Positions 17,134 to 26,649 are shown, numbered from the stretch's first letter. The stretch: 43,478 bases of DNA from JBNLAN01 sp050302175 (GCA_050302175.1 JBNLAN010000026.1:1-43478), one strand, 5' to 3'. Numbers and translations are program-made. Notes: a model not told the origin generated them from the letters alone.

Positions 17134-18573
17134 TTATTTCCGCCAGAACTCCGGCACCAGAAGCACGAAGAAGGTGAAGATTTCCAGGCGGCCCAGCACC
17201 ATGCCGAACATCAGCACCGCCTTGGCGGCATCGGGGAGATTGGTATAGGTCGAGGCAGGGCCAACATCGCCAAACCCCGGGCCGGTGTTGGTGAGGCAGG
17301 CCGCAGTGGCAGAGAGAGCCGTCATCATATCCACGCCGGTAACACCCAGCAGGATGGCGATCACACTGTAGCAGACGATATAGAGCACGAAGAAACCCCA
17401 CAGCGCCGATACCACCGGACCGGTGATACTGGCATCGCCGATCTTCACGCGAATCACCGCGTGCGGATGGATCAGACGGCGAATTTCGCGCATCCCCTGC
17501 CGGAACAGCAGCAGCACACGCACCACCTTCATGCCGCCGCCGGTGGAACCTGCGCACGCACCGACGAACATCGCGGCGAGCAGCAACAGGCCGGTGCCGG
17601 GCGGCCAGAGCGCATAATCGCTCACGGCAAAGCCGGTGGTGGTGGCAATCGAAACAGTGTTGAACACGATTTCGCCCATGGTGCCGGTATGTGAGAACTC
17701 AGCCAGAATTCCGACCGAAACGATAAGAAAAGCAATCCACTTCACATAGGTGCGAAACTCATCGTCCTCGAAATAGGCGCGCACCGAAAAACCGCGACGC
17801 AGTGATGCAAAGTGCAATGTGAAATTGATGCCTGCCAGCAGCATGAACAGCACCACCAGTCCGCGAATCACCGGCGAATCGTAATAGCCGATACTGGCAT
17901 CGTGCGTGGAAAACCCGCCGATGGCGATGGTGCACATGGCATGATTGATAGCATCGAACAGCGTCATCCCGGCCAGCCAATAGGCAAGCGCTGTCACGAA
18001 AGTCATCCCCAGATAGATAAACCAGAGCACCTTGGCGGTTTCGGTGACACGTGCGGTGAGCTTATCTTTCACCGGACCCGGCGTTTCAGCACGGAAAAGC
18101 TGCATGCCGCCAACCCCCAGCAGCGGCATCACCGCCACGGCCAGGACGATGATCCCCATACCACCCAGCCACTCCTGCATGGAGCGCCAAAAGAGAATGG
18201 ATGGCGGCAGCTGATCGAGATTGGTCAGGATGGTGGCGCCAGTGGTAGTGAGCCCTGAGGTTGATTCGAACAGGCCATCGATGATGCTGTCGCAAATTCC
18301 GGTGGTCCAGAATGGCATGGCGCCGAGGATGGAGAGCACCACCCAGGCCATCGCCACCACCATGAAGCCATCGCGATGAGACAGACGCTTCGGGGCCGGG
18401 CCAGTCAGGCGCATGGTCAGCAATCCAAGCAGCGAAACAAGACCACCGGCCAGCATATAATGATGCGGATGCTCATGCTGATAATAAAACGCCACCAGCG
18501 CCGGCAACAGCATGCCGCACCCAAAAAGGGAGGTCATGATACCGAGTGTCCAAGCAATGCCTTTAGGATTCAT
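17134..18573 (-). CDS. trkH: Trk potassium uptake channel subunit TrkH
   Basis: Polytopic membrane protein forming the K+ pore of the Trk system. Four selectivity-filter-like P-loops are visible: T-T-T-G-A-T, A-I-G-G-F-S-T, T-T-T-G-F and N-T-G-P-G-F-G, plus the glycine-rich C-A-G-S-T-G-G-G-M-K-V-V-R junction characteristic of TrkH/KtrB. The 479-aa length matches TrkH. The start is ATG 18573, six bases after the trkA stop. Last gene of the DUF4390-ntrY-ntrX-trkA-trkH operon. K+ flux would be gated by TrkA bound at the cytoplasmic face. Confidence 0.95.
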   Translation of the reverse strand: MNPKGIAWTLGIMTSLFGCGMLLPALVAFYYQHEHPHHYMLAGGLVSLLGLLTMRLTGPAPKRLSHRDGFMVVAMAWVVLSILGAMPFWTTGICDSIIDGLFESTSGLTTTGATILTNLDQLPPSILFWRSMQEWLGGMGIIVLAVAVMPLLGVGGMQLFRAETPGPVKDKLTARVTETAKVLWFIYLGMTFVTALAYWLAGMTLFDAINHAMCTIAIGGFSTHDASIGYYDSPVIRGLVVLFMLLAGINFTLHFASLRRGFSVRAYFEDDEFRTYVKWIAFLIVSVGILAEFSHTGTMGEIVFNTVSIATTTGFAVSDYALWPPGTGLLLLAAMFVGACAGSTGGGMKVVRVLLLFRQGMREIRRLIHPHAVIRVKIGDASITGPVVSALWGFFVLYIVCYSVIAILLGVTGVDMMTALSATAACLTNTGPGFGDVGPASTYTNLPDAAKAVLMFGMVLGRLEIFTFFVLLVPEFWRK

Positions 18574-18579
18574 ATATGG

Positions 18580-19950
18580 TTAGAAAAATTCCAGATGAAC
18601 CTGGAACAGCTTCTCGACTTCACGGATGGAGGTGCTGGAGGTTACAACCAGCACATGGTCGTGCGCCTTCACTCTGGTCTCGCCATCCGGAATAATCACT
18701 TCCCCTTCCCGCACTATACCGCCGATCACCGTATTGGCTGGCAGTTTTAGCGTGCGTAACGGCTTGTTTAAAATATCGCTGGTCTCCAGCGCTTCGGCCT
18801 CCAGCACCTCCAGTGTGCCATCGCCCAGCGAGGAGATACCGATAATCCGGCCTTTGCGTACATAACCGAGAATGGTGGCAACCGTGGTCAGGCGCGGGGA
18901 GACGATAATATCCAACCCGATCTGGCGCACCAGGTCGTTGTAAACAGCCCTGTTCACCAGTGTCACGATATGGGGAACCTTGTATTTCTTGGCCATCAGG
19001 CTGGCGAGAATATTGGTCTCATCATCATTGGTCAGCGCCAGGAAATCGTCCATGTGAGATATGTTCTCTTCTTCGAGCAACTGGCGATCGAGCGCATCAC
19101 CGTGAATGATGGTGCTCTTGTGCAGATGTTCGGCCAGCCATGGCGCCCGTTCGGCATTGTGCTCGATCACCTTGACAGCGGTATTCATCTTTTCAAGCTC
19201 CTGCGCCACGATATAGCCCACATTACCGCCACCAACAATAATGGCGTTGCGCTGTTTTCGTTCATCCACCTTCAAATCGACCATCTCCATAAAACGATCA
19301 ACCAGATTGTGCGCCAACGCCACATAGATACTGTCACCTGCCAATAACACGGTATTGGATGTGGGCACGCGCCAGCGGTGATTGTGCTCATATGCCACCA
19401 CGAACGGCCGGATATCGCCAAACACCTCGCCAAGCTCATTGAGCGCAAGGCCAGCCAGCGCGCCTTTTGGCGGCACCCGCAACCCCACCAGTCTCACCAA
19501 GCCCCCGGCAAAATCCTGCGCATCCACTGCCGTGGATACCTGAAAACGCTTCACAATCGCCTTAGCGGCCTCGCGCTCAGGGGAGATAATCTTATCGATG
19601 GGGAGGTCATCACGACCGAACAGCCCCTCGTTATAAACATAATCAGGCTCGCGTATACGGGTGATCTTCGTCGGCACTTTATAAAGGGAGTGTGCCACCT
19701 GACAGGCAAGCATATTGACTTCATCATTCATGGTGGCGGCAATCAGCAAATCGGCATGCTCGGCACCCGCCTGCGCCAGCACCTGCGGTAGTGAGGCATG
19801 CCCGAGAACGGTCTTCACATCCATGGTGTCCGCCACATGCTGCAAACGGACGGGATTATTATCGACCACGGAGACATCGTTGCCCTCTGTCGCCAGTCGC
19901 AGCGCAATATTGTAGCCAACCTCACCCGCTCCAAGTATCAGTACATTCAT
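18580..19950 (-). CDS. trkA: Trk system regulatory subunit TrkA
   Basis: Cytoplasmic NAD(H)/ATP-binding regulator of TrkH. It carries two tandem RCK modules: an N-terminal Rossmann fold starting V-L-I-L-G-A-G-E-V-G and a second with I-I-V-G-G-G-N-V-G-Y at about residue 237, each followed by a TrkA-C subdomain. The 456-aa length is typical. It overlaps ntrX by ATGA at its start and is followed at once by trkH, so the two subunits are made together under whatever controls ntrYX. Confidence 0.96.
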   Translation of the reverse strand: MNVLILGAGEVGYNIALRLATEGNDVSVVDNNPVRLQHVADTMDVKTVLGHASLPQVLAQAGAEHADLLIAATMNDEVNMLACQVAHSLYKVPTKITRIREPDYVYNEGLFGRDDLPIDKIISPEREAAKAIVKRFQVSTAVDAQDFAGGLVRLVGLRVPPKGALAGLALNELGEVFGDIRPFVVAYEHNHRWRVPTSNTVLLAGDSIYVALAHNLVDRFMEMVDLKVDERKQRNAIIVGGGNVGYIVAQELEKMNTAVKVIEHNAERAPWLAEHLHKSTIIHGDALDRQLLEEENISHMDDFLALTNDDETNILASLMAKKYKVPHIVTLVNRAVYNDLVRQIGLDIIVSPRLTTVATILGYVRKGRIIGISSLGDGTLEVLEAEALETSDILNKPLRTLKLPANTVIGGIVREGEVIIPDGETRVKAHDHVLVVTSSTSIREVEKLFQVHLEFF

Positions 19951-21329
19951 CCCGTTTTCCTCTCTTTGGGTGCCGCCAGCCCATATTGCTTGATCTTGCG
20001 GTGCAACTGGCTGCGCTCAACGCCGATATCCTCGGCAGTATGGCTGATATTCCAGGAATTTTTATTCAAATGATGCAAAAGATAGCTCTTCTCGAATGCC
20101 TCTTTGGCAGAGTGGAATGGATTGGAAAAATCCGGAGCCTCCCGGGATGACTTCGCTGAACCGGACAGATCGAACGGTAGCATGCCATCGGCCTCGATAT
20201 GTTCACCGGGACGAAGAATGTGGCAGCGCTCAATATAGTTCCGCAGCTCCCGCACATTGCCGTTCCACGAATAGCCCTGCATCAGAGTAATCACATCATC
20301 ACCAAATGATACCGGTTCGCCTCCAAGCATTTGCGCCTGCTCCTCCGCCAAAGATTTTATCAGTAACGGTATATCTTCAGCACGCTCACGCAAAGGTGGC
20401 AGATGAATCGTGACAACATTGAGCTTGTAGTAAAAATCTTCCCGCACTTGCCCCGCAAACATCGCTTTCTCGAGATTCTGCGAGCTTGCGGCAAGCAGCC
20501 GTGCATCCACCGGCCGTGGTGATACCCCCCCCACGCGCTGCACCTTGCGATCCTGTATAATCTTCAGAATCTTGGCCTGCTCACTTAAACCAAGCTCTGC
20601 AACCTCGTCGAAAAATATGCTGCCGCCATGCGCCGCTTCAAAACGTCCGTGCTGGGCCTGCAAAGCACCAGGGAAAGCCCCTTTTTCGAAACCGAACAAC
20701 TCGTAATCCATACGTGAATCGGGAATTCCGGCCATACTGACATCAACAAAGGCATTTTTTGCTCTTTTCGATTGCTGGTGAATCATGTGTGCAACAACCG
20801 ATTTCCCTGTACCGTGCTCACCCAGAATCAGTACCGGGGCATCGGTTGCAGCCGCACGAGCAACCATCTGTCGCACCGCCTTCAAGACCTTGCTCTCTCC
20901 GATCAGGTCACAGCGGGATTGCTGTGCCAGGTTCTGCTTGAGATCAAGGTTTTCACGCTCAAGCTTTCGCTTTTCCAGCGCATTCCTGATGATGATAAGC
21001 AAGCGCTCAGACGAGAGCGGTTTCTCGACAAAATCGAACGCCCCCTGCCGAGTAGCGCGAACAGCAGTATCAATCGTTGCGTGACCGCTCATGATGATAA
21101 TGGGAACATTTTCCGCCAGCTGCTTAAGCCGAACCATGGTTTCAAGTCCGTCAATGCCAGGCATCCAGATATCGAGCACCACACAATCAGCAGGGGCCTT
21201 GCGGAACCGCGCAACGGCTTCCTCACCGGAAGCAGCGCAATCTACAAAGTACCCCTCATCTTCGAACAACCCTTGCAGGGAATCGCGAATCGGCTGTTCA
21301 TCGTCCACTATCATGATTCGTGCGCTCAT
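19947..21329 (-). CDS. ntrX: NtrX-type sigma-54-family response regulator (variant GAFPGA)
   Basis: Response regulator with a receiver domain (acidic D9-D10, phospho-acceptor D53, K103), a central AAA+ domain (Walker A G-E-H-G-T-G-K-S at 170-177, Walker B around 238-242) and a Fis-type HTH at the C-terminus. It is encoded just after its cognate NtrY kinase, overlapping by ATGA. The loop that contacts sigma-54, normally G-A-F-T-G-A, reads G-A-F-P-G-A (217-222; codon 220 is CCT at 20670-20672). Substitutions of that Thr commonly impair sigma-54 activation in studied members, so this protein may repress, use another sigma factor, or act differently. The ATP-binding parts otherwise look intact. 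Gene name by family and context. Confidence 0.88.
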   Translation of the reverse strand: MSARIMIVDDEQPIRDSLQGLFEDEGYFVDCAASGEEAVARFRKAPADCVVLDIWMPGIDGLETMVRLKQLAENVPIIIMSGHATIDTAVRATRQGAFDFVEKPLSSERLLIIIRNALEKRKLERENLDLKQNLAQQSRCDLIGESKVLKAVRQMVARAAATDAPVLILGEHGTGKSVVAHMIHQQSKRAKNAFVDVSMAGIPDSRMDYELFGFEKGAFPGALQAQHGRFEAAHGGSIFFDEVAELGLSEQAKILKIIQDRKVQRVGGVSPRPVDARLLAASSQNLEKAMFAGQVREDFYYKLNVVTIHLPPLRERAEDIPLLIKSLAEEQAQMLGGEPVSFGDDVITLMQGYSWNGNVRELRNYIERCHILRPGEHIEADGMLPFDLSGSAKSSREAPDFSNPFHSAKEAFEKSYLLHHLNKNSWNISHTAEDIGVERSQLHRKIKQYGLAAPKERKTG

Positions 21330-23485
21330 GCCGCCTCCATGCTGGATACCCGGACTGGCAGACGCAAGCGGAAGTGCGTGGGGTTCGCTACCGATACAAG
21401 CTCAAGGCTCCCCTCATGCTCATCGGCGATCCGCCTTGAAATCGCCAACCCCAAGCCAGACCCATCCGACTTCGTTGAAAAATAGGGCTCAAACAGATGC
21501 TCAATGCCGGATTCTACAATGCCGTCGCCATAATCCTGCACATGCAAGTCCACAAAGTCCCCATCGCCCGAAACCGACAAACTCACCGCCCCATCATTCT
21601 CCTGCGTCGCCGCCAGCGCATTTTCAAGCAAATTGATCAGTACCTGCCGCAACTGATCGGGATCACACGGACACATCATATCCTCATCCGGCAGCTCGAC
21701 TTTGATGCGCTTATAGCTCCCATACAGCTCGCCCATTTCAGTCAACACATAGCGAATATCCACATATTTCAACCGCGGCTTCGACAACTTGGCCAGCATC
21801 GAAAAGTCTGAAATCAGACGCTGCAGACGCTCGACCTGAGAAATCACCGCATAGGTGCACGAATCGAATACCTGCACATCCGCGACTGAGTCGCGGAAGC
21901 GGCGCTGCAGACGCTCCGCTGCCAACTTGATCGGAGTGAGCGGATTTTTGATCTCATGTGCCAAACGCTGAGCCACTTCCGCCCATGCGCGACTGCGCTG
22001 CGCCTCGGCAAGGCTGCTGACATCATCAAGTACGATCAGATAACCCGACATCCCCCCGACTCCGAGCTCGCGCAAGCGAACCCCTCGCGCCAGCACATGC
22101 AGATTTTTCTGGCCCACCGAAATATTAAGCTCGCGCTGCAAACTCCCCTGTTCCTGATGCGTAAGCTCATCATAAAAGCTTCCGACAGGCTTCAAGCGAC
22201 CACGGCAACCCTTGAGCAAATCACGCCCGGGCATCCATGAGGCGGGCAGCTCCAGAAAACTCTTCAGAGATTGGTTGAGAAGCCGAATATGCCCTCCCGG
22301 ATCGACGAGAAGCACGCCAGTTTGCAGATTGGCCAATAGTGATTCCAGAATATGCTGGCGCTGCCTGCTGCTGCCCAGCGCCTCTGTCAGATCATTCTGC
22401 GCCTTCTGCAGAGCATCAACATTCTGCTTCAGGCGCATAGTCATGCGATTGAATGAGATCACCAGCGAACCTAGCTCATCCTGCCGGTCAACCGGAATCG
22501 ACACGTCAAGATCCCCTTCGGTTACCCTATGCAATGCCTGCGCCAGCTCTCCAATCGGACTGGTAAGGCGCCGTGCAAAGATCAGCGCCACAATCCCGGC
22601 AATTACCACAACTAGTAGTGTCGTAATCAGCATAGTGTGCGTAAACAGGCTCTGGATCGACTGCCTGTTACGCTCCAGCTCACGATAGTCCCGATAGTCA
22701 GCCTCGACGGCACGCGCACTTTTCACCACGCTTGGCGGCAGCTCCACTTCAGCCCGAAGCAATCCGATCACTGTTTTTCCCTCACCAAAAAGCGGAGCGT
22801 ATGCGACCACGGTCTCGCCCGCATCCGTTCCGGATATCTCGGTTACCACATTCCCGATTGTCATTGCGAGCTTGGCATTACTCCCTAATGGCGGCGCCTC
22901 AAGAGCCCCAAGCGCCACCTCCTGAGCATCCGCCAGCAACCTTCCATGCTTATCGAACAGCTGCAGGCGATTCCACCCTTCATGCTCACGCACCTTGGCA
23001 AGCCGGTCTGTCAATGCCCCATAGTCTACCCCGGCAACCATTCCCTGCTGCAGGTCGGAGTCACGAATATATTGCGGCATACTTTTATTCATGTCCGCCT
23101 TCACCCGGGAGTAGAAGTCCTGCGCCAGACTAAGCGCACGATCGAGCAGGGTATCAACGCGCACATCAAACCATACGTCCAGACCACGACCCACAATCTG
23201 GTTGGCTGCAACCTGAATCACCACTGACGGCACCAGCAGCATGCCAACCAGCGCCAACACCAGCTTAAAGCGAAGATGTGATCCGGGCCTGCGCTCACGT
23301 TTTTCCGCAAGCAGCCGCAAACCATAGACAATCACCCCGCCGGAAATAGCGAGCAGAAGAAGCACGTTCAGCCATGCCACCCACTGCTGCCGCCCCCCTT
23401 CCTCACCGGGCCAGAAACCGACTGCCGCCAGAGCCAGGCCCAGCGCCAGCAAAATAGGCAGGAACCTCAGCAGGCCGAGATTCAC
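21326..23485 (-). CDS. ntrY: NtrY-type sensor histidine kinase
   Basis: Membrane sensor kinase of 719 aa. Order: N-terminal membrane spans (about 5-25, 36-58, 70-98), an extracytoplasmic region to about 285, another span (about 283-304), HAMP (about 305-358), PAS (about 380-490), then the HisKA box with H510 in A-H-E-I-K-N-P-L-T-P-I-K, and HATPase_c with N-L-L-E-N-A-L, D-Y-G-D-G-I and G-S-G-L-G-L-A-I. The L-T-P-I-K extension of the H-box is a hallmark of the NtrB/NtrY branch. It follows the DUF4390 gene with an ATGA overlap and precedes ntrX in the same way. The signal sensed is unknown; NtrYX systems elsewhere respond to nitrogen, redox or envelope state. Confidence 0.93.
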   Translation of the reverse strand: MNLGLLRFLPILLALGLALAAVGFWPGEEGGRQQWVAWLNVLLLLAISGGVIVYGLRLLAEKRERRPGSHLRFKLVLALVGMLLVPSVVIQVAANQIVGRGLDVWFDVRVDTLLDRALSLAQDFYSRVKADMNKSMPQYIRDSDLQQGMVAGVDYGALTDRLAKVREHEGWNRLQLFDKHGRLLADAQEVALGALEAPPLGSNAKLAMTIGNVVTEISGTDAGETVVAYAPLFGEGKTVIGLLRAEVELPPSVVKSARAVEADYRDYRELERNRQSIQSLFTHTMLITTLLVVVIAGIVALIFARRLTSPIGELAQALHRVTEGDLDVSIPVDRQDELGSLVISFNRMTMRLKQNVDALQKAQNDLTEALGSSRQRQHILESLLANLQTGVLLVDPGGHIRLLNQSLKSFLELPASWMPGRDLLKGCRGRLKPVGSFYDELTHQEQGSLQRELNISVGQKNLHVLARGVRLRELGVGGMSGYLIVLDDVSSLAEAQRSRAWAEVAQRLAHEIKNPLTPIKLAAERLQRRFRDSVADVQVFDSCTYAVISQVERLQRLISDFSMLAKLSKPRLKYVDIRYVLTEMGELYGSYKRIKVELPDEDMMCPCDPDQLRQVLINLLENALAATQENDGAVSLSVSGDGDFVDLHVQDYGDGIVESGIEHLFEPYFSTKSDGSGLGLAISRRIADEHEGSLELVSVANPTHFRLRLPVRVSSMEAA

Positions 23486-24045
23486 GGCAGCACGAAATCC
23501 AGACTGGCCGCCACCGTATCAACGCGCCACCATTTATCGAACCACCCCTTATCTTCCAGCCCCTCCTGCACCTGCAACTCGACCTCCAGCCGATAGCGCT
23601 CATCCTTCTTCAGCAAACTTCGATCCACCATCGGAAAACGCTGAAGACGGACAAGAAAAGACTCCGCATCTTCAATGGAAAGTACCCGGCGTGTGATGCC
23701 GCTACTGGAATCGAGCAGCAGCCACGCCCTGGAGATCAGATCGGGGATGACTCGCCGGGTGAGTTTCACGGTTCCGATATCATCATTAAGCCAATAGCTG
23801 TTGATCTCGGTGACGCGAATCTCCCAGGTAATGCTCACCGGCGTCCCTTCGGATAGTGCGGCCCGTAGCCCCTCGACATCGGAACCGAGCTGGACATCGC
23901 AATAAACCACCTGCTCGCCAACATCCACTTTTACCTCAACCTGAGCCGCAGCCATTGCAGCCGACGGCCCCCATAGCGCAAGCAGGGTCACTGCCGCGCA
24001 ACAACACGTCCCCAACCAAGACCTTGTACGACCTATCAGCAACAT
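23482..24045 (-). CDS. DUF4390 domain exported protein
   Basis: A 187-aa protein with an N-terminal signal peptide (core rich in A/L/C, cleavage near A-M-A-A-A). The mature part has the features I associate with DUF4390: W-E-I-R-V followed by Y-W-L-N-D-D-I-G-T-V, and a C-terminal W-W-R-V-D-T motif before a final hydrophobic stretch. DUF4390 genes are frequently found directly upstream of ntrY in beta- and gammaproteobacteria, as here. A periplasmic partner or accessory of the NtrY sensor domain is a reasonable inference, not shown. First gene of the operon; start ATG 24045. Confidence 0.82.
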   Translation of the reverse strand: MLLIGRTRSWLGTCCCAAVTLLALWGPSAAMAAAQVEVKVDVGEQVVYCDVQLGSDVEGLRAALSEGTPVSITWEIRVTEINSYWLNDDIGTVKLTRRVIPDLISRAWLLLDSSSGITRRVLSIEDAESFLVRLQRFPMVDRSLLKKDERYRLEVELQVQEGLEDKGWFDKWWRVDTVAASLDFVLP

Positions 24046-24168
24046 CCCTGTATCCTAACAGTGGAAATCGCATGATTTGAAGTTAAAACTGGCTTATTTC
24101 TACCGCAGCCATTTTCGATGCGCTTTTGGCGCGTTGAGAAAGCAACCTAAGGCGACTAGCCTGCACCA

Positions 24169-24615
24169 ATGCGGAAAAAATTGATCTCCGACTCCACATG
24201 CCTGCGTGAATACACTGTTATCAACGCCGATCTCAATGGCTACGGCATCATGCATGGCGGCAGGCTTCTTACCCTGGCTGATGAGACAGGATATTTGGCA
24301 GCAAAAAAACATTCCGAACAACACTGCCTGACACTTGCTGTACACCGCGCACGCTTTTTTCGCCCGCTATTCGAAGGCCAGCATATTTTACTCCGCTCGC
24401 AAGCGCTTTTGGCCGGGAACAGTACCTTGTGGGTCTCTGTAAGCGCCACCGAACAACATGCCGAAACGCCGGCCATGAGCGCTGTGTTTGTCTTCGCCGC
24501 CATCGACATGGAACGCAATCTCATGCCGATGCCGGAAATTCATGCGCTAAACGATGCGGAGCGGCAACTGCAACAGCATATGCGTCAGCTCCGCTCTCAA
24601 GCCAGGGAGGGGTAA
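24169..24615 (+). CDS. Hotdog-fold acyl-CoA thioesterase
   Basis: A 148-aa single hotdog domain. The signature N-x-x-G-x-x-H-G-G (D-L-N-G-Y-G-I-M-H-G-G) followed by L-L-T-L-A-D-E is that of YciA/BFIT-type acyl-CoA thioesterases. It hydrolyses acyl-CoA thioesters; chain-length preference cannot be read from sequence. Divergent from the DUF4390 gene, and its stop overlaps the rmuC start by one base (TAATG), so cotranscription with rmuC is likely. Start ATG 24169 lacks a strong Shine-Dalgarno site. Confidence 0.82.
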   Translation: MRKKLISDSTCLREYTVINADLNGYGIMHGGRLLTLADETGYLAAKKHSEQHCLTLAVHRARFFRPLFEGQHILLRSQALLAGNSTLWVSVSATEQHAETPAMSAVFVFAAIDMERNLMPMPEIHALNDAERQLQQHMRQLRSQAREG

Positions 24616-25847
24616 TGAGCGATACACAGATGCTCATTTCGGGCGGCTTTCTTATCATCACCCTGCTGCTTATTTGGTGCATTTTTCTGCTGAGACGTTC
24701 ATGGCGGCAACACGAACTCGAGAAAGTAGCAGCAGCTGAAAAATCGGAACACGACGAAGAGACCACTCAGCTGAAAGAACAGGCGCTGGTGGCACGTATC
24801 GCCGAAATGCAAGAGATGAAACAGCGAGCGCTTTCGGAGAGTCTGCGCGACGCCATCGGGTTGGGCTATGGGCGCATTGGCGATTCGGTAGGGCTGGCGT
24901 TGAAAAATACCACCGATACTCTTAATCAACGCTTCGCCGAACTCTCACGAGTGGCGGAAGAGCGTTTGGATATGATCTCCGGCCGGGTGGACGAGCGCCT
25001 GAACAAGGGATTCGAGAGCACCCAGAAAACCTTCGCCAATGTACTGGAGCGCCTTGCTGTAATCGATAAGGCGCAGGAGCGTATCACCCAGCTTTCGGAG
25101 AATGTGGTTTCGCTGCAAGATGTGTTGACTGATAAACGCGCTCGTGGCGCATTCGGCGAAATCCAGCTCCACCAATTGATTCACCAGGCTCTGCCGGAAT
25201 CAGCCTATGCCCTGCAAGCGACGCTGAGCAACGGCAAACGTGTCGACTGCCTTCTCAAGCTCCCCGACCCGGTGGGCAATATGGCGATCGATGCCAAATT
25301 CCCGCTCGAGAACTACCAGCGCAGCCTTGACCGCGATAGCGACGAAACATCGCGCAAGCAGGCGGCGGCACGCTTCGTGCAGGACGTTCGCAAGCACATT
25401 GCCGACATCGGCAGCAAATACATCATCCCGGGAGAAACCGCTGATGGAGCTATTATGTTCCTGCCTTCGGAAGCGATTTTCGCAGAGCTGCATGGCCACT
25501 ATCCCGAGCTGGTTTCCGAAGCGCATCGCCAGCGAGTCTGGATCGCAAGCCCGACAACGATGATGGCCATTCTGACCACAGTCGCTGCTGCCCTGAAAGA
25601 TGCGGAAACGCGCCAACAACTGCATATCATCCAAAAACACCTGAGCGAACTTGGCAAAGATTTCAACCGCTTCTCCAAGCGTTTCGACAATCTCGCCAGC
25701 CATATTCGCCAGGCCAATAAAGACACCGAAGAGATCCATATTTCCGCGAAGAAAATCTCCTCGAAGTTCGAAAAAATCGAGCGCGTCGATCTCGACCATG
25801 ATGGCGTGCCACCGATTACGCCACCGGAACCGCCCGACAATGAGTGA
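24615..25847 (+). CDS. rmuC: RmuC-family DNA recombination protein
   Basis: A 410-aa protein starting at ATG 24615 behind GGAGG (24606-24610). It has an N-terminal membrane span, a long coiled coil to about residue 165, and a nuclease-like C-terminal domain of the RmuC (PF02646) family with G-x-F-G-E-I-Q-L, the V-D-C-L-L-K-L-P and I-D-A-K-F-P-L-E-N-Y core, and the conserved I-A-S-P-T-T-M segment. RmuC limits inversion at short inverted repeats in E. coli. A larger in-frame opening that begins inside the thioesterase gene is not used. It overlaps the following EEP gene (ATG within the end of rmuC). Confidence 0.93.
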   Translation: MSDTQMLISGGFLIITLLLIWCIFLLRRSWRQHELEKVAAAEKSEHDEETTQLKEQALVARIAEMQEMKQRALSESLRDAIGLGYGRIGDSVGLALKNTTDTLNQRFAELSRVAEERLDMISGRVDERLNKGFESTQKTFANVLERLAVIDKAQERITQLSENVVSLQDVLTDKRARGAFGEIQLHQLIHQALPESAYALQATLSNGKRVDCLLKLPDPVGNMAIDAKFPLENYQRSLDRDSDETSRKQAAARFVQDVRKHIADIGSKYIIPGETADGAIMFLPSEAIFAELHGHYPELVSEAHRQRVWIASPTTMMAILTTVAAALKDAETRQQLHIIQKHLSELGKDFNRFSKRFDNLASHIRQANKDTEEIHISAKKISSKFEKIERVDLDHDGVPPITPPEPPDNE

Positions 25848-26622
25848 ATCGCCAGAGGACGGCCTGCTACGGCTCGCCACCTACAATATTCAGGCCGGTA
25901 TCGGCAGTCGCCACTTCCGGCATCTGTTCACGCACAGTATGCGCTATTTGATGCCACATCGACATGCCCGGGGCAATCTTGAGCGCATCGCACACATTAT
26001 CGAGCCTTATGATTTCGTAGCCGTGCAGGAGTCGGATGCAGGTTCCTTCCGCACCGATTATCTGCATCAGACCGAATACCTGGCAGTGCGGGCGGGCTTT
26101 CCCCATGCCAGTACCCTGGTAACACGGGAGATCGGCAACATTGCCTGCCTGACCCAAGGCATCCTTTCGCGCATTCCATGGACGCATGTGGTCCAGCATC
26201 GGCTCCCTGCCTCCAAACACGGACGCGGAGCCATTGAAACGCACCTGCAACTACAAGGGAAAGAGATCGTCATCGTCAGCACACATCTTTCGTTGAGCAA
26301 ATCCAGCCGCATGCAACAGATGCGTTTCCTTGCACGGCTGATCAGCGACTTCCCCAATGTGGTGCTGATGGGTGACCTCAACTGCAGCATGCAGTCGAGT
26401 GAGTTCGAGGCACTGCTGGCGCTTTCACACCTGCGCCCATACGAACAACAGACGCCGCCCGCCACCTACCCCAGCTGGGCACCAATAAAAGCCATCGATC
26501 ATATTCTGGTTGGGGGTGATATCGACGTCGAATCGTTGCAAAGCGTTCCAGTGAAATTTTCCGATCACCTTCCGGTCGCCGCCACGCTCCGCATTGGCAA
26601 AAAATCGGGCACCAAGACATAA
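25840..26622 (+). CDS. Endonuclease/exonuclease/phosphatase (EEP) family protein
   Basis: Start ATG 25840 lies in the last codons of rmuC. The 260-aa product shows the EEP/DNase-I-fold motifs in order: A-T-Y-N-I-Q at the N-terminus, V-Q-E-S-D with the metal-binding Glu, S-T-H-L-S, G-D-L-N-C and the C-terminal S-D-H-L-P-V with the catalytic His. Substrate could be DNA, a phospholipid or an inositol phosphate; members of this subgroup are often annotated only by fold. No signal peptide is visible, so it acts in the cytoplasm. Linkage with rmuC is suggestive of DNA processing but not proof. Confidence 0.83.
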   Translation: MSESPEDGLLRLATYNIQAGIGSRHFRHLFTHSMRYLMPHRHARGNLERIAHIIEPYDFVAVQESDAGSFRTDYLHQTEYLAVRAGFPHASTLVTREIGNIACLTQGILSRIPWTHVVQHRLPASKHGRGAIETHLQLQGKEIVIVSTHLSLSKSSRMQQMRFLARLISDFPNVVLMGDLNCSMQSSEFEALLALSHLRPYEQQTPPATYPSWAPIKAIDHILVGGDIDVESLQSVPVKFSDHLPVAATLRIGKKSGTKT

Positions 26623-26624
26623 AA

Positions 26625-26648
26625 AAGCCCCGGCAGGAGCCGGGGCTT
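26625..26648 (+). terminator. Hairpin terminator after the EEP gene
   Basis: Ten-pair stem AAGCCCCGGC (26625-26634) with GCCGGGGCTT (26639-26648) around an AGGA loop, immediately after the stop codon. The trailing sequence on plus has only a short T tail (TTAT); on minus it would be followed by a longer T run, although no minus-strand gene ends here. Confidence 0.65.
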
Positions 26649-26649
26649 A

